From: Kangiellaceae bacterium
GTDB taxonomy: Bacteria; Pseudomonadota; Gammaproteobacteria; Enterobacterales; Kangiellaceae
Length of the DNA: 39,983 nucleotides
Direction: 5' to 3'
Assembly: GCA_019090895.1 (NCBI GenBank)
Contig: JAHRVB010000035.1
Span: forward strand, 1 to 39,983
Part shown: in pieces, positions 24,635 to 33,805 of the stretch
Position numbering within the stretch: position 1 is the first letter of the stretch
How the letters are laid out: each line of letters begins with the position of its first letter
Notes under the pieces: model-generated
What the model was told of the DNA's origin: nothing
The model's input: the letters and a program-made list of their open reading frames with translations, nothing else
The model's database searches: none
Program-made: the position numbers and the translations under genes

Positions 24635-25702
24635 ATGAGCAATTCTAATAGAACCATCATGATTTACGGTGCTAATGGTTATAGCGGCGAACTGATCGCA
24701 AGAGAAGCTGTGGCGAGAGGGATTAGGCCCGTTCTTGCTGGTAGAAACCAACAAGCGATAGAAAAATTGGCACAAGAGTTGGCGGTAGAATATCGAGTTT
24801 TTCCGTTAACATTTAACGCACAACTAGTTGAACAGCTCAATGATATCTATACCGTCATTCACTGTGCCGGCCCGTTTTCTGCGACTGCAGAGCCAATGAT
24901 GAAAGCGTGTATATCAAGTAAGACTCACTACACAGATATAACCGGCGAAATCAGTGTTTTCGAACTATCTCAATCACTGAATGAGGACGCTGCAAAAGCC
25001 GGCATAGTCATCTGTCCTGGAGTTGGGTTCGATGTGGTTCCTACTGATTGCCTTGCATCGGAGCTTAAACATAAAATGCCCGATGCAACTCATCTCGCAT
25101 TGGGATTTGATTCTGGGAGTAGTTTAAGTCCAGGGACTGCGAAGACGTCGATTGAAGGGATCGCTTTTGGTGGACGAATTCGTAAAGATGGCAAAATCAC
25201 TCAGGTTCCACTGGCTTATAAACAGCGGACAATTGATTTCGGTAATGGCAAAAAAAATGCCGTAACTATTTCGTGGGGAGATGTTTCTACGGCTTTCTAT
25301 TCTACCGGAATACCGAACATCGAAGTCTATATACCGATATCCCCTAAAGGTGCCAAAAATATGGGGAAAATGAACTGGTTTCGTTGGTTAGTTAAAATCC
25401 CGTTCATTCAAAATAAAATGAAGGCCCAAATAGAACAAAAATCCAAGGGACCGAACCAACAACAAAGAGATAAATTGAATACTTTTTTATGGGGCGAAGT
25501 GAAGAACGCATCGGGAGAAACTTTGACTGCTAGGCTAGAAACTTGCAACGGCTATCAACTCACTTATTTAGCAGCGTTAGAGGTCAATCAGTACTTAGTT
25601 GATAACCAACCAAAAGGTGGAACCTACACCCCAACTCAACTGATTAATAACAAATTAGTACAAAAAATTGAGGGTACTTCTGAAATCGTGTTTAGTACTT
25701 AA
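24635..25702 (+). CDS. Saccharopine dehydrogenase-like NAD(P)-binding oxidoreductase
   Basis: A 355-residue Rossmann-fold protein of the saccharopine dehydrogenase/trans-acting enoyl reductase superfamily. The N-terminus has IYGANGYSGELIAREAV (dinucleotide loop) and PVLAGRNQQ, and HCAGPFSATAEPM follows. PGVGFDVVPTDC around residue 130 is the family's second block. True saccharopine dehydrogenases of lysine metabolism differ; this branch includes mycobacterial enoyl reductases for lipids. With the SDRs nearby, a lipid-type substrate is likely. The start has GGGAG about 8 bases upstream. It probably forms an operon with the SDR gene 73 bases upstream. Its stop lies four bases from the stop of the opposing sensor gene. 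Confidence 0.82.
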   Translation: MSNSNRTIMIYGANGYSGELIAREAVARGIRPVLAGRNQQAIEKLAQELAVEYRVFPLTFNAQLVEQLNDIYTVIHCAGPFSATAEPMMKACISSKTHYTDITGEISVFELSQSLNEDAAKAGIVICPGVGFDVVPTDCLASELKHKMPDATHLALGFDSGSSLSPGTAKTSIEGIAFGGRIRKDGKITQVPLAYKQRTIDFGNGKKNAVTISWGDVSTAFYSTGIPNIEVYIPISPKGAKNMGKMNWFRWLVKIPFIQNKMKAQIEQKSKGPNQQQRDKLNTFLWGEVKNASGETLTARLETCNGYQLTYLAALEVNQYLVDNQPKGGTYTPTQLINNKLVQKIEGTSEIVFST

Positions 25703-25706
25703 GAGC

Positions 25707-28700
25707 TCACTCGTTATTTTCGAGATTAGCTCCAGGGATTTTTACAGAGAGTAATTTACACACTCTGTGTTTATGATTGAATCCCTTAAATTGAACTTCT
25801 TCTAGTATTGAAAATTCGAAAAGCTCTCTGCACTGAGCATAAATCGGATAACTAACAGATATTTCGCCCGCAGAAGAAAAGCTCTCTAATCGAGAGGCAA
25901 AATTAACGCCACTTCCAACGGCTCTGAACGCAACGATATCTTTAGAACCGAAGTTGCCAACTGTTGCAAAGTCTTGGTGAATGCCGATACGCAGCTTAAC
26001 GTTATGATCGAAACCAGCATCGAGCCACTGATTAGAAAGCTCAGACATTGCATTTTGCATTTTTAATGCCAAACTCGCGGCATTGATCGCTTGTTCAGTT
26101 TTTCCCATATTATCGATTGCTCCAAATAAAACCACTAAACCATCACCTAATATCTCATTAAGAACGCCGTTACGCTCTTCAATTAGCTCTCCCATTTTCC
26201 CTAAGAAGCTGTTTAGAATATCGGTAATTGCTTCCGGTTCAAATCGGTCAGAGACAGATGTAAACCCAGCAAGATCTGCAAACAATACGGTGATTTGTTT
26301 TCGTTGTGCAACCAATTGATTTTCTTTACTGGTGGTAATTATTTGGTTGACCATTTGCTTGGGAAAATATTTACCTAACCTTTCACAAGCCTGCTGCAAT
26401 GTATTAGCGTGTTGTTTTTGCCTTTTTGCTTCGACCAATCCTCCCAGTAATCGCATTGTCTTAATTCGACTTAACAACACTGTTCTTTCTATCGGTTTAG
26501 TCACATAATCGTTTGCTCCTACTTCAAAACCGGCTGTTACATCACCTGGTTGGTTTCGAGCAGATAACAGCAAAATAGGTAACTCGATCGCATTGAACTT
26601 TTTTCGTAATTCTTTGGTCACTTGATAACCTGACATACCGGGCATCATAATATCTAAAATGACTAGATCGAAATTTTGTGAAAATCCAAGTCTGGCCGCT
26701 TCATCGCCATCTTTGGCGGAAACCACTTGATACGCGTTCATTTGAAGGAGATCGGTTAATACCTGCAAGTTGACTGGATCGTCATCGGCAATTAAAATTT
26801 TACCTTTGTTTTTAATTGGAACAATCTTACTGCCGTCATTTGCCACCCTAGCTGTTCGCGATGCTTCTTCTGGTACATAGGTCACCATTTCGGGAGGCTG
26901 CTCTACGTCATCTTCTAGATGGAAATTTTCTAACCAACATGGCAGAGTAAAGTAGAACTTCGACCCTTTTCCTAATTTGGCGTTAGCCCAAATTTGACCT
27001 TCGTGCTGTTCGACCAACTGTCGAGTAACGGAGAGACCTAACCCAGTACCTTTTTGAATAAACTCATTCGGTAAATCGAGTTGCTCGAAAGGTTGAAAAA
27101 TTTCCTCGATTTTCGACTCCTCAATGCCTATTCCAGAATCAGCAACACAAATTTCAATTTCATTAACATTGAGTTGCGCGGAAATAATAATATCCCCTTT
27201 CGATGTATACTTTATCGCGTTGCCAATGAGATTATGAAAAATTTGTTGCACCCGGTCTTCATCGGCAAAAATCAAAGGCAAATCATTGGGCAACTGATCA
27301 ACAATAGTCAACGACTTTTTCTCAGCCAAAGGGCCGAGTAAGCTGACGACCACATTAAGAACCGATTGAATATCCGTTGCCCTTCGTTGTAAAACTAAAG
27401 TGTGATGGGACAACTTCTTAAAATCGAGAATATCATTAACCAGTTGAGCGAGACGCTTTCCACCGTCAATAATGAGACCGAGGTGATTAATCGTTTTTTG
27501 ATTTTGTAGACCTGCACTGCCTTCTTTTAAAGATTCAGCAATTCCAATTATTCCATTCAATGGAGTTCTTAATTCATGGGATGTATTAGCCAAAAACTCA
27601 TCTTTAAGCAAATCTACTTTTCGCAAGTGCTCATTGATCGACTTTTGCTCTTGCAACGTTTCTTTATGTTTAATTAAATAGAGTGTAATAAGACCGACGA
27701 CGACAATACCGTAAATTAAAAAAGCCCACCATGTTTGCCAAAGTGGCGGCAAAATGATTAATTTCATACGAGTCGACTGTTCTAACCAGATGCCGCTAGA
27801 ATCAGTTCCTTTTAGCTCAAACGTATAGTGGCCTGGATCGAGATTGGTAAAAACAGCTTGATTAGGAAAGTCGACCTCTGTCCAATCTCGATTATAGGGC
27901 AACAACCGATAGCGAAATTTGTTTCGATCGGCATGCCTGAAGTCGAGCGAAGCGAATTCAAAAGCAACATCATTTTGCTGATAAGATAGTTCCAGCTCTT
28001 TTTGGTCAATAATTACTCCTTTAGGTTTAAGTTGTTTACCGACGACAGAAAGCGAGGTTATGACAATATCGGGTTGATAGTCTTTTTGTTGACTGACATT
28101 AGAACTGACAATAGAAACCCCATTAACACTTCCAAAATAAATGACCCCATTAGTTGAACGAATGACGGAATTACTATTAAATTCATTAGCAGGCAATCCA
28201 TCATCAACCGAATAATTTTCGAAGGTTTCTATAGCAGGGTCAAAGCGCGATAAGCCGTTGTTGGTACTCAACCATAACTTACCATTAATATCTCCGGCAA
28301 TACCGTACACCGCACTATTAGGAAGTCCATCTTTCTCAAGATAACTGGTGAATTCATTCTCGCCGGAGATGATTGCATCGGCAGAAAGTCGGTTGAGTCC
28401 GTTAAAGGTACCTACCCACAGATTTCCAGTATTATCAATATACAAAGAACGAATCGTATTGTTACTGAGAGAGTTAGGATCAAAAGGGTCATTCTTGTAA
28501 CTTACAATTCGATCGAATTCTGAATCGTACTTTTGCAATCCATTGTTCCAAGTTCCAAACCAAATATTTCCTTGATAATCTTGCAGCATCGTTCTAATGG
28601 TGGAATCACCCAATTGCCCTTTTTCTGAAAAATGGTACTCCGATACAATCGATTGGGAACTGGAATCAATTTTTAATAACCCGTCATCGGTCCCTACCCA

Positions 28701-30155
28701 AATGAAACCCAAACGGTCTTTATCGATCATTCGAATTCGATTGTAGCTAACGTATCCTTCTGGGAAATTTTCTCGCTTAATTAATGTCGATAATTTGGTT
28801 TTTGTTGAATAGACACCGAGTTGCCCTTGTTGATTTCCAAACCATATATTTCCTAAATTATCGATAGTGAACGCCATAATACGATTACCGATCGGCAGTT
28901 GTTTGTCGGTTACAAATCTTGAGACATGGGTGAAAACATCTTGTTTCGGGTCATAACGATCGAGACCATTCAACGTTGCAAACCAGATGTCTCCCTCTTG
29001 ATCTTCTTCGACATCCCAAACAAATTCATGAGAAAGGCTGTTTTGATCATATGGGGAGTGGGTCAGCCGTGAAAATTGTGTTCCAAAAGTTTGAGTGGTA
29101 TTGACTCCGCCACCAGCGGTACCTATCCACAGCAAGCCTGAACGATCTTGAAAGAGCGACCATATATCATTGATGCTAATGCTATGTGGATCAGCAGAGT
29201 TTCGCTTAAAGGAATGAAAGCGCTGATCTCCTTTCTTGCGGACGTTGAGTCCACCTTCTTCAGTGGCAATCCATAGATCACCATTCTCGGTCCGTAAGAC
29301 TTTTCTTACATCGTTAAAGCTCAGACTGGCATCATTTCTCTTATCATGAAGAAAATGCTCGAATTGATTTTTTCCTTGTTTCAAGTGGAATAATCCATCA
29401 AGCCTTGTCCCCACCCACAAACTAGCGTCTGTATCTGCATACAATGTATTTATTTGACTCGGCATATTAGGTTTATTGAAATAACTGAATCTCTGCTGCT
29501 CTATATCAAAATGAGACAGCATTTCATTACTAGCAACCCAAAGGTTTCCGGTGCCGTCTCCAACGATATCAACTATCGAACCAGGCGGCAGAGAATTATG
29601 GTCAAGGGGATTATTAAAAAAGTGAGCGAATGCTTTCTTTTCTGGTAGAAATAAGTTCAGCCCATGATCAGTTCCAACCCAAATTCTTTGTTTCACATCC
29701 TGAAAAACGACATTGACCTGAGAGTGACTTAAACTGTCAAAATCATCACTCTTAGAGACAAATCGCTCGAAATTTCCGGTTTCAGGGTCAAATCGATTCA
29801 CACCATTTTGCGCGGTGCCGACCCAGAGATAACCTTGATGATCTTCAATAATCGAAACAACAATATTATTTGAGATTGAAAACTCATTACTTGGATCGTT
29901 TTTGAAATTGATAAATTGATAGCCATCGTACCGGCTTAATCCATCGTAGGTTCCTATCCACATGTAACCGTGACTATCCTGAAAGATAGTATTGACCGTG
30001 CTTTGAGGTAAGCCTTGCTCGTTCCCAATATGCTGAAAGCTTATCAAATCTCTCGCTGCAAGCAGCTCACTTTTTAGCGATAACTCGGCGATAAGCCAGA
30101 GCGAAGATAGCAACAAGATTCTTATAAGAATGGATGTAATTGGCGCTCTGTTCAA
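25707..30155 (-). CDS. Propeller-sensor hybrid histidine kinase with receiver and nucleotidyl cyclase domains
   Basis: A single 1482-residue sensor. Order: signal peptide (1-34); about 14 propeller repeats (40-690) with the recurring W[IV]GT/WFGT..GL[NS]R pattern, enough for two 7-blade propellers; Y_Y_Y domain (about 715-800); one membrane helix (808-828). Then HisKA with His860 in TSHELRTPLNG; HATPase with NLIGNAIKYT and GTGLGLSV (970-1070); receiver with Asp1168 in LVILDIMMPG (1118-1235); and a class III cyclase domain (1285-1470). The cyclase has metal Asp1294 (LFADLAGF) and Asp1338 (LGDGL), Lys1405, Asn1418 and Arg1422. At the usual base-selecting Asp it has Ser1415 (AVGSGVN). The propellers should face the periplasm. 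The start is TTG 30155 after AGG. No DNA-binding or HPt domain is present. Confidence 0.93.
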   Translation of the reverse strand: MNRAPITSILIRILLLSSLWLIAELSLKSELLAARDLISFQHIGNEQGLPQSTVNTIFQDSHGYMWIGTYDGLSRYDGYQFINFKNDPSNEFSISNNIVVSIIEDHQGYLWVGTAQNGVNRFDPETGNFERFVSKSDDFDSLSHSQVNVVFQDVKQRIWVGTDHGLNLFLPEKKAFAHFFNNPLDHNSLPPGSIVDIVGDGTGNLWVASNEMLSHFDIEQQRFSYFNKPNMPSQINTLYADTDASLWVGTRLDGLFHLKQGKNQFEHFLHDKRNDASLSFNDVRKVLRTENGDLWIATEEGGLNVRKKGDQRFHSFKRNSADPHSISINDIWSLFQDRSGLLWIGTAGGGVNTTQTFGTQFSRLTHSPYDQNSLSHEFVWDVEEDQEGDIWFATLNGLDRYDPKQDVFTHVSRFVTDKQLPIGNRIMAFTIDNLGNIWFGNQQGQLGVYSTKTKLSTLIKRENFPEGYVSYNRIRMIDKDRLGFIWVGTDDGLLKIDSSSQSIVSEYHFSEKGQLGDSTIRTMLQDYQGNIWFGTWNNGLQKYDSEFDRIVSYKNDPFDPNSLSNNTIRSLYIDNTGNLWVGTFNGLNRLSADAIISGENEFTSYLEKDGLPNSAVYGIAGDINGKLWLSTNNGLSRFDPAIETFENYSVDDGLPANEFNSNSVIRSTNGVIYFGSVNGVSIVSSNVSQQKDYQPDIVITSLSVVGKQLKPKGVIIDQKELELSYQQNDVAFEFASLDFRHADRNKFRYRLLPYNRDWTEVDFPNQAVFTNLDPGHYTFELKGTDSSGIWLEQSTRMKLIILPPLWQTWWAFLIYGIVVVGLITLYLIKHKETLQEQKSINEHLRKVDLLKDEFLANTSHELRTPLNGIIGIAESLKEGSAGLQNQKTINHLGLIIDGGKRLAQLVNDILDFKKLSHHTLVLQRRATDIQSVLNVVVSLLGPLAEKKSLTIVDQLPNDLPLIFADEDRVQQIFHNLIGNAIKYTSKGDIIISAQLNVNEIEICVADSGIGIEESKIEEIFQPFEQLDLPNEFIQKGTGLGLSVTRQLVEQHEGQIWANAKLGKGSKFYFTLPCWLENFHLEDDVEQPPEMVTYVPEEASRTARVANDGSKIVPIKNKGKILIADDDPVNLQVLTDLLQMNAYQVVSAKDGDEAARLGFSQNFDLVILDIMMPGMSGYQVTKELRKKFNAIELPILLLSARNQPGDVTAGFEVGANDYVTKPIERTVLLSRIKTMRLLGGLVEAKRQKQHANTLQQACERLGKYFPKQMVNQIITTSKENQLVAQRKQITVLFADLAGFTSVSDRFEPEAITDILNSFLGKMGELIEERNGVLNEILGDGLVVLFGAIDNMGKTEQAINAASLALKMQNAMSELSNQWLDAGFDHNVKLRIGIHQDFATVGNFGSKDIVAFRAVGSGVNFASRLESFSSAGEISVSYPIYAQCRELFEFSILEEVQFKGFNHKHRVCKLLSVKIPGANLENNE

Positions 30156-30303
30156 AATAACCTGTTAAAACCGCGAATTGAATTTATAATTGTAACCGAT
30201 CCTTGAATAACTGCCCCACAATAGAGACCTATTTCTTTATTAATAATGTCGTCTTGTGGAGTAACAGTCAATTGTATATTTATTCATTATACGAGTAGAG
30301 TCG

Positions 30304-31590
30304 ATGTCTCAACTGTCAGATACCCATATTACCGAGCAACGCTCGCTCGATGCGATCCCTAATGCGCCTGAGAGAACTAAGCCGCTGGGCTTTCTTCTGC
30401 GATTAGCCAAAGCGTTACACACCTATGGATTACCAGCTTATGAGCTGGAACAAACAATGAACGGTTGCGCAGAAGCTATGGGATATGGAATCCAGTGCAT
30501 GTCGTTACCCACATCAATCAGTATTACCGTGCTACCACCCGACGGAGAGCCAAAAACATTTTTGATTCGTGTATCACCCGGCGAAATAAATATTGAAAGT
30601 TTAAGAAAAACGACTCAAGTCGCCCGACACGTTATCAATGGGGAGCTTAATTCAGAAGAAGGCGCCAATCGGCTAAAATCAATTGCTAGTCATACACCTG
30701 ACTATCCCAGCTGGGTAATTATTTGTGCTTTTGCAGTTGTTTCTGCCTGCATTGCACGGATTTTCTCCGGTGGTGTTAATGAAATGATGGTTTCCGCCGT
30801 CATAGGCTTCATCGTAGGATTTATTGCAGTGGCCTCTAGGACTCGCCCAATGCTTGATCATTTGCTGCCAGCAATTTGTGCTTTCATTGCGACCTTTTTG
30901 GCACTTATTATCAATGATTATTTTGACGTCCATATAACCACCTCCGCGGTGATCATATCAGGGCTAATAATTCTACTACCTGGATTATCCTTGACCATTG
31001 CTCTAGCCGAGTTGGCTACCCAAAATTTAGTCTCTGGCACTGCGCGACTTTCTGGTACTGTAACCACATTTATACAACTCGCCTTCGGCAGTGCGCTCGG
31101 CGTAGAGTTATCAAAGCGGCTTGGTTTTTCAATTGATGACGCGATTGTTCAACCAGTCGCTCCTTGGAGTATCTGGCTTGCGGTTTCAATAGCATCGCTG
31201 GCATTAGTCCCACTGTTTTCGGCTCGCAAAAAAGACTTCGGCTGGTTTTTATCGTCTGCCCTCGTCGCCTTTACAACCGTCCATTTTGCATCACTAGCCT
31301 TAGGTCCATCTTTGGGCGCTTTCGTCGGCGCTATAACTGTAGGATTAATGGCAAAACTAGCAACACGCTTTTTTGACTTGCCAGGTGCAATGATTATGAT
31401 GCCCGGATTTATAATATTAGTACCCGGTTCCGTAGGATATCGAAGTATTTTAGCGCTGGTTGAAAATGATATAGTCGCGGGTTTGTCGACCGCATTTGAC
31501 GTTGCTGTCATTGGAATTTCCCTAGTTGCTGGCTTCTTACTATCATCCCTAGTTCCGCTACCAAAAGATGTTTCGAAAGACGAGTATTAG
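30304..31590 (+). CDS. Threonine/serine exporter family protein (ThrE-like)
   Basis: A 428-residue inner-membrane protein of the ThrE family, which exports threonine and serine in Corynebacterium. The N-terminal cytoplasmic part (about 1-135; FLLRLAKALHTYGLPAYELE) leads into the DUF1212 membrane domain (about 140-275). A second membrane block of the DUF3815/ThrE_2 type follows (about 285-420, PGAIMMMPGFIILVPGS). Together about ten membrane helices, so both halves that are split into two genes in some bacteria (YjjP/YjjB in E. coli) are fused here. The actual substrate could also be another small molecule. The start is ATG 30304, divergent from the large sensor gene. The amidotransferase gene follows after 29 bases. 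Confidence 0.88.
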   Translation: MSQLSDTHITEQRSLDAIPNAPERTKPLGFLLRLAKALHTYGLPAYELEQTMNGCAEAMGYGIQCMSLPTSISITVLPPDGEPKTFLIRVSPGEINIESLRKTTQVARHVINGELNSEEGANRLKSIASHTPDYPSWVIICAFAVVSACIARIFSGGVNEMMVSAVIGFIVGFIAVASRTRPMLDHLLPAICAFIATFLALIINDYFDVHITTSAVIISGLIILLPGLSLTIALAELATQNLVSGTARLSGTVTTFIQLAFGSALGVELSKRLGFSIDDAIVQPVAPWSIWLAVSIASLALVPLFSARKKDFGWFLSSALVAFTTVHFASLALGPSLGAFVGAITVGLMAKLATRFFDLPGAMIMMPGFIILVPGSVGYRSILALVENDIVAGLSTAFDVAVIGISLVAGFLLSSLVPLPKDVSKDEY

Positions 31591-31619
31591 TAACGATTTA
31601 AGAACTTTAGGAGTTTTCG

Positions 31620-32402
31620 ATGTGTAGATGGATGGCCTACAAAGGTGAACAGACGTTCGTTGACGGGTGGCTTTTAAACAGCAAACATTCCCTGATAGAA
31701 CAAAGTAAATCTGCCGACATGACAAAATACGAAGTCAACGGAGATGGATTTGGTATTGGTTGGTATGGGAAAAGACCTGAGCCCGGCCTCTTTAAAAGTA
31801 TTCGGCCCGCGTGGAACAATGCTAACTTAAAAAGCCTGGCTAGGAATATTGAGTCCGAATTATTTATTGCCCACGTGCGCGCCGCCACCGGCACTCCAAT
31901 TCAAGAAACCAACAGTCACCCATTTCAATACAAAAATTGGCTGATGGTTCACAATGGTCTGATTCATCAATTTTCTAGGTTGAAGAAAGACCTAATTGGC
32001 CACATTGATACCACCTACTTTTCTTCAGTGCTGGGCTCAACTGACTCAGAAATATTATTCTTTCTACTATTAACTCATGGATTGAATCAGGATGTCGATA
32101 AAGCCGTCGCTAAAACCATTAAATTAGTTGAGGAAGTTGCTGCTATTCACTCTGTCGATCCAGCGCTACGAATGACCTTAGGCATTAGTGATGGTAAATC
32201 ATTGTGGTGTGTACGCTATTCTAGCCATAGCAATACCTGTACTTTATTCTATTCGATAGAACAGCAAGCCACTAGAAACCGAGTTCTTGTTGTTTCTGAG
32301 CCGATAGACGACCAGTCGATTAGCTGGACGCCCGTTGAAGAAAATACGATCATGCATTTTGATAGCGAAAACGCCACCCACAAACAAAAAATAAATATCT
32401 AG
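31620..32402 (+). CDS. Class II glutamine amidotransferase (YafJ/EgtC-like)
   Basis: A 260-residue stand-alone class II (Ntn) glutaminase domain. Cys2 of MCRWMAYKG becomes the N-terminal nucleophile after Met removal. NGDGFGIGWYG, FIAHVRAATG, NSHPF, MVHNGLI and GSTDSE are the usual glutamine-binding and oxyanion-hole blocks. There is no attached synthetase domain, as in YafJ and EgtC, so the acceptor of the released ammonia (or a hydrolase role on gamma-glutamyl compounds) is unknown. The ribosome binding site TAGGAG is 7 bases before the ATG. It is in the same direction as, and close to, the ThrE-like exporter. Confidence 0.87.
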   Translation: MCRWMAYKGEQTFVDGWLLNSKHSLIEQSKSADMTKYEVNGDGFGIGWYGKRPEPGLFKSIRPAWNNANLKSLARNIESELFIAHVRAATGTPIQETNSHPFQYKNWLMVHNGLIHQFSRLKKDLIGHIDTTYFSSVLGSTDSEILFFLLLTHGLNQDVDKAVAKTIKLVEEVAAIHSVDPALRMTLGISDGKSLWCVRYSSHSNTCTLFYSIEQQATRNRVLVVSEPIDDQSISWTPVEENTIMHFDSENATHKQKINI

Positions 32403-32430
32403 CCAGTTGACCTGAATTAGTGGCGAACCA

Positions 32431-33111
32431 CTACAGTCTTAGGTGTTGTTGTAAAAGACTTTGAGTGAATTTTGCTCGTAAATAATATCCACGTGGAAGC
32501 GTTTGTGACGGGTTACCTCGCTCATCGACAACATTAGTTAATACTCGAGAGTTGGCAGCCTTTGGCCTCACTTGCATGACTTCTCCTAACTTCGCGTTAA
32601 GTTGGTGTACTTTCCCGACGGAAACCAAAGACATCGTATCTTCCCAATCTGCTCGTAACAGAGATTCTTCAGCTGTGCTCATTTGCCATAAGAACGGAGT
32701 AGCTATAATTGACTCATCGATAGGTTGACCAGCGACATGGGCGACAGGGACCCATAACACGTGTTGCAATTTATGGTAAACAGCACTGTCCCGCCATTGC
32801 TCAGCGATATTCTTATTCAGATTAACCACACAAACATAGGTTGATTCCTGTACATTTCCCTGCCGATCAATGGGTAATGTCTTCAACTCTACGTTAATGA
32901 GTGAGAAATCTGGACGAGACTGATTGCCTGCATCAGCACCTAGACATTGTTCGATAAATTGACCCTGCCAGCCTTTTTGGACTCGCAAATCTTGAGGAAT
33001 TTGAACCTGAAACTCCCTCGCAAGATCACCCATCGAGCGTCCAGCCAATCGTTGAGAACGTTCTTTTAACTCTGCAATGGTGCGAGGTGGTGAAATCAAT
33101 ATAATTCTCAA
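32431..33111 (-). CDS. mutH: DNA mismatch repair endonuclease MutH
   Basis: MutH nicks the unmethylated strand at hemimethylated GATC sites after activation by MutS/MutL. The 226 residues align along their length with E. coli MutH. The catalytic residues are Asp68, Glu75 and Lys77 in RPDFSLINVELKTLP, and further blocks are HKLQHVLWVPV, VRPKAANSRVLT and TLPRGYYLRAKFT. Its presence implies Dam methylation. The start is probably TTG 33111, since no ATG lies near the N-terminus. A second TTG four codons later is possible and neither has a clear ribosome binding site. It is divergent from rppH, as in E. coli, and convergent with the amidotransferase gene. Confidence 0.95.
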   Translation of the reverse strand: MRIILISPPRTIAELKERSQRLAGRSMGDLAREFQVQIPQDLRVQKGWQGQFIEQCLGADAGNQSRPDFSLINVELKTLPIDRQGNVQESTYVCVVNLNKNIAEQWRDSAVYHKLQHVLWVPVAHVAGQPIDESIIATPFLWQMSTAEESLLRADWEDTMSLVSVGKVHQLNAKLGEVMQVRPKAANSRVLTNVVDERGNPSQTLPRGYYLRAKFTQSLLQQHLRL

Positions 33112-33235
33112 TTCAGAGTTTTATGACGGAAAGTTAAATTTTATCGGTTTGTAGAAATTAATACCAAAGAAATTTGCTGATCTCTGATTTGTGTGTTTGA
33201 ATAAGTCATAGAAAGAATTTAATTGGTATCGATAA

Positions 33236-33784
33236 GTGATTGATTCAGAGGGATTTCGATCCAATGTCGGCATAATTGTATGTAACGACTTTGGAAATCT
33301 GCTTTGGACTAGACGCATAGGACAAAATTCTTGGCAGTTCGCGCAAGGTGGGGTAGACCCCGGGGAATCTGCGGAACAAGCCATGTTCAGGGAACTAAAC
33401 GAAGAATTAGGCTTAACTAAAAAAGACGTTCGAATATTGGGCTCAACAAAAGAATGGTTAAAATACCGTTTGCCTAATCGCTACATTCGTCAAGGCAGCC
33501 TGCCCCTATGTATTGGTCAAAAGCAAAAATGGTTTATGCTCAGATTAACGGGCCATGAATCTGCAATTCATTTTGATGCAACTGGTCATCCAGAATTTGA
33601 CCACTTTATGTGGGTTAACTACTGGTACCCGCTTCGTCAAGTGATCGCTTTTAAGCGTGACGTCTATCGTCAGGCGTTAGTGGAATTAATGCCTTGTGTC
33701 ATAGAGCAGCAAGCTCGACAGCGCAAAAAACGTAAAAAGCCTCACCGTTCTCATAAAAGGAAAAATGAATCAAACGAATCATAG
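33236..33784 (+). CDS. rppH: RNA pyrophosphohydrolase RppH
   Basis: RppH removes pyrophosphate from the 5' end of mRNAs, opening them to RNase E decay. The 182 residues start [17 protein letters not shown] and carry the Nudix box [20 protein letters not shown] at 38-57, continuing LGL, with all metal-binding Glu residues. The C-terminus ends in a very basic tail ([16 protein letters not shown]), longer and more charged than the core needs, that probably binds RNA. The start is GTG 33236, which fits the conserved family N-terminus. It is followed 22 bases later by ptsP, the arrangement found across gammaproteobacteria. Confidence 0.95.
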   Translation: MIDSEGFRSNVGIIVCNDFGNLLWTRRIGQNSWQFAQGGVDPGESAEQAMFRELNEELGLTKKDVRILGSTKEWLKYRLPNRYIRQGSLPLCIGQKQKWFMLRLTGHESAIHFDATGHPEFDHFMWVNYWYPLRQVIAFKRDVYRQALVELMPCVIEQQARQRKKRKKPHRSHKRKNESNES

Positions 33785-33805
33785 TGTCTGGAGGGAGAAA
33801 CTCGC

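Noticed and set aside
31149..31511. 120-residue minus-strand frame inside the ThrE-like gene
   Set aside because: Ala/Lys/Pro-rich shadow of membrane-helix codons on the other strand; no ribosome binding site or family.
33121..33384. 87-residue minus-strand frame opposite rppH
   Set aside because: It is antisense to the conserved RppH Nudix region, has no recognisable domain and is explained by the codon pattern of rppH.
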